DNA from: Natrinema salinisoli
GTDB taxonomy: Archaea; Halobacteriota; Halobacteria; Halobacteriales; Natrialbaceae
DNA: 64,000 nt
Direction of reading: 5' to 3'
NCBI RefSeq assembly: GCF_020405205.1
Contig: NZ_CP084469.1
Coordinates: 558,001-622,000, forward strand
The position numbers and the translations under genes are program-made. Positions 62,292-64,000 of the stretch are shown in pieces. The notes under the pieces were generated by a model, which did no database searches, was not told the DNA's origin, and saw only the letters and a program-made list of their open reading frames with translations. Numbering within the stretch: the stretch's first letter is position 1; every line of letters begins with the position of its first letter.

Positions 62292-64000
62292 ATGACTGAT
62301 GGCGAAGTACCCGACGATACTGGAAACGACGCTACCGTCGACATAGACGATATTGGTGGGTTCGATTCGTCTACTCGACGGACGTTTCTCAAGGGTGCCG
62401 GCGCGGCGACGATCGCGAATTCGATGGTGGGTAACAGCTGGGCGTTCTCCGGAAACGGGAACAACAGGGGACAAAACGGTGTTCGCAAGTTCACCGTCCA
62501 CGCGATCCAGGTCGACATCGTCTACAATCGATTCGGGTTGCATCAGCCAAACGGCGCGATGTACGTGCTCGAGGAGAATCTCGAGGCTGCGAGGAAGGCC
62601 TCGGGTGTCGCCCCCGGTGACGGGTTCGATCTGATATCGGATGAGAGTGGCGGCGACGACGTCGACACATCGGTCATCGAGCCGCTGACGATCCGGGCGA
62701 ACAAGGGCGAAACCGTCGAAATCGAGTTCGTCAATCATCTCGACCAGCCGGCCTCGATGCACCAGACCGGGCTCCCGCAGGATCCGAAGGATTCTGACGG
62801 GATGAACGTCGGGTACAACCCGAGTACGGTCGCTCAGCCCGGCGAAACGGTCACGTATCGGTGGGAGGCAACCCACCTTGGTGGGCACTTCTTCTACGAC
62901 GGCGCCCACCAGGGATTCAACAGCCCCGACGAGGAACCTGCAACGGTCAATCACCTCTCCCGTGGGCTGTTCGGGACGCTGGTCGTCGAGCCAGAAGGCG
63001 CGACGTGGACCGATCCGGTCACCGGCGGCCCCCTCCGGAGCGGGACGAAGGCCGACATCCACGACCCGAACCACATGGGAACGAGCTACCGTGAGTTCGT
63101 CCCGCACTACCACACACCGTCGGGGGTGTACCTCCCGAACGGCACCGAGAAGAAATGGCCGAAAGATAGTACCAAGCAAACGACACACGGTATCAACTAC
63201 CGGGCTGACGGGACTGGTCCCCGCGTCAACCAGACCGAGGCCCAGCTCCAGCCCCACTCCCTCAAACGACTGTTCTACTCCTCGTGGATCAACGGTGATC
63301 CCGGTGGCGGTGACAACGTTTTCAACGCGTACAAGGGTGACTCCATCAAATTCGTGCCCGTCGGCGCCTCGCTCGAGGAGAACCACGTTCACCACCTCCA
63401 CAACAGCCGGTGGAAGACCGTCCCCGGTCGAACCGATTCGGACACGATCGACGCCCAGACGCTCGGTCTCGGTACGTCGTACCCCGAGTATCTGATCGCG
63501 GCGCACGGTTCGAACAGGGGAACCGCGGTTCACGATGCGGAGCAAAGCGTCCGCCAGAGCATGACGTACAGGGAGGCCTTCGACAGGGGCGGTGCCGGCT
63601 ACGTCCACGGCGGTGCCGGGGACATTCTGTTCCACTGCCACCTGTTCCCCCACTACGCGGAGGGGATGTGGGCGTTTATGCGCGTCCACGACAAGGAACG
63701 CGCCGACCTCCAGCCGCTCCCGAACACGAACATCGTTACCAACCCGTCGTCGGTCGACCTGCCGCTCAATGACGGGATCCTCGGATCGGGAACGAATATT
63801 CCCGGGTTCCCCGATTACGTCCCCGGGACGAAAGGCGAGTTCCCGCCCAAGCCCGTGGCGGGGTCGTCCGGGACGACGAACCCGCGCGCTCCGACCGCGG
63901 CCGAACGGAAGGCCGGCTTTACGACGGACGTCGACGGTGCACCGTACCAGGACCCGGTCGTGGACGAGAACGCACCGGAGCGGAACCACACGATCCACGT
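62292..64000 (+). CDS. Tat-exported multicopper oxidase (3' end outside window)
   Basis: A frame from ATG 62292 to the window edge, 569 residues seen. Twin-arginine signal STRRTFLKGAGAATIANS at residues ~26-43. Copper motifs: SMHQTG, GGHFFYDGAHQG, ENHVHHLHN and HCHLFPHYAEGM, the last being the type 1/type 3 signature with the axial Met. First HxH is altered to MHQT. The protein is longer than usual laccase-type enzymes since it continues past 570 residues with proline-rich sequence. Function may be metal oxidation or electron transfer; it is downstream of a polytopic membrane protein and may share copper supply with the respiratory island. Confidence 0.88.
   Translation, partial: MTDGEVPDDTGNDATVDIDDIGGFDSSTRRTFLKGAGAATIANSMVGNSWAFSGNGNNRGQNGVRKFTVHAIQVDIVYNRFGLHQPNGAMYVLEENLEAARKASGVAPGDGFDLISDESGGDDVDTSVIEPLTIRANKGETVEIEFVNHLDQPASMHQTGLPQDPKDSDGMNVGYNPSTVAQPGETVTYRWEATHLGGHFFYDGAHQGFNSPDEEPATVNHLSRGLFGTLVVEPEGATWTDPVTGGPLRSGTKADIHDPNHMGTSYREFVPHYHTPSGVYLPNGTEKKWPKDSTKQTTHGINYRADGTGPRVNQTEAQLQPHSLKRLFYSSWINGDPGGGDNVFNAYKGDSIKFVPVGASLEENHVHHLHNSRWKTVPGRTDSDTIDAQTLGLGTSYPEYLIAAHGSNRGTAVHDAEQSVRQSMTYREAFDRGGAGYVHGGAGDILFHCHLFPHYAEGMWAFMRVHDKERADLQPLPNTNIVTNPSSVDLPLNDGILGSGTNIPGFPDYVPGTKGEFPPKPVAGSSGTTNPRAPTAAERKAGFTTDVDGAPYQDPVVDENAPERNHTIH

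Overview
The window is a chromosome segment of a halophilic archaeon (class Halobacteria, most likely Natrialbales). The coding bias is GC-rich and the predicted proteins are very acidic. Archaeal markers are present: TFB, RNA polymerase subunit L, a Dph2-type diphthamide enzyme, HalX response regulators, a HTH_10 (Bat-type) regulator, GatC/GatA and a salactin-like actin. Genes are densely packed, often in ATGA-overlapping operons. I found no tRNA, rRNA or CRISPR array. No intact transposase was seen; one hairpin near 990-1009 may be an insertion-sequence relic.

Layout: 1-1635 carries two signal-transduction genes (a truncated receiver/PAS protein and a HalX response regulator). 1817-7970 is mostly housekeeping (purL, a PHP phosphoesterase, an asparagine-synthase-like protein, a cupin, Mrp/ApbC ATPase). 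8115-24066 is a respiratory and copper island. It holds a three-gene iron-sulfur/NrfD membrane complex without a visible catalytic subunit, a divergent HTH_10 regulator, three consecutive DUF2249 genes, a CtaA-half/CtaB fusion for heme O/A synthesis, and a ba3-type oxidase operon (a 49-residue CbaD-like subunit, CuA subunit II, subunit I and a CbaE-position protein). It also holds a short lipoprotein, a CcoI/FixI-like copper ATPase, copper nitrite reductase NirK and a zinc-finger microprotein. A 12-bp palindrome of form CGAAC-N2-GTTCG recurs before the regulator and the DUF2249 genes and links part of this island into a candidate regulon.

24207-29830 holds TFB, gatCA, a formate/nitrite-type channel, a DUF7343-like regulator and an NRDE protein. 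29909-40620 is a menaquinone block (menE, menC, menA, menB, menD, menF), interrupted by a lipoprotein, a membrane J-domain protein and a decayed histidine kinase tail. 40686-49069 carries a sulfite-oxidase-fold protein, small membrane proteins, two overlapping lipoproteins, hisF, a zinc-ribbon/membrane protein, rpoL and a rhomboid. 49070-59791 carries a methyltransferase, a zinc microprotein, a salactin-like actin with a membrane partner, a degenerate HalX regulator, dph2, a double winged-helix regulator, an UlaG-like hydrolase, an acidic coiled-coil protein and a HisG-like protein. The window ends with a polytopic membrane protein and a partial Tat-exported multicopper oxidase.

Together the respiratory genes suggest menaquinone-linked electron transfer to oxygen (ba3 oxidase) and nitrite (NirK). 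Copper supply comes from the P-type ATPase, and redox or nitrogen-oxide sensing may run through the HTH_10/DUF2249 module. The last point is inference from context.
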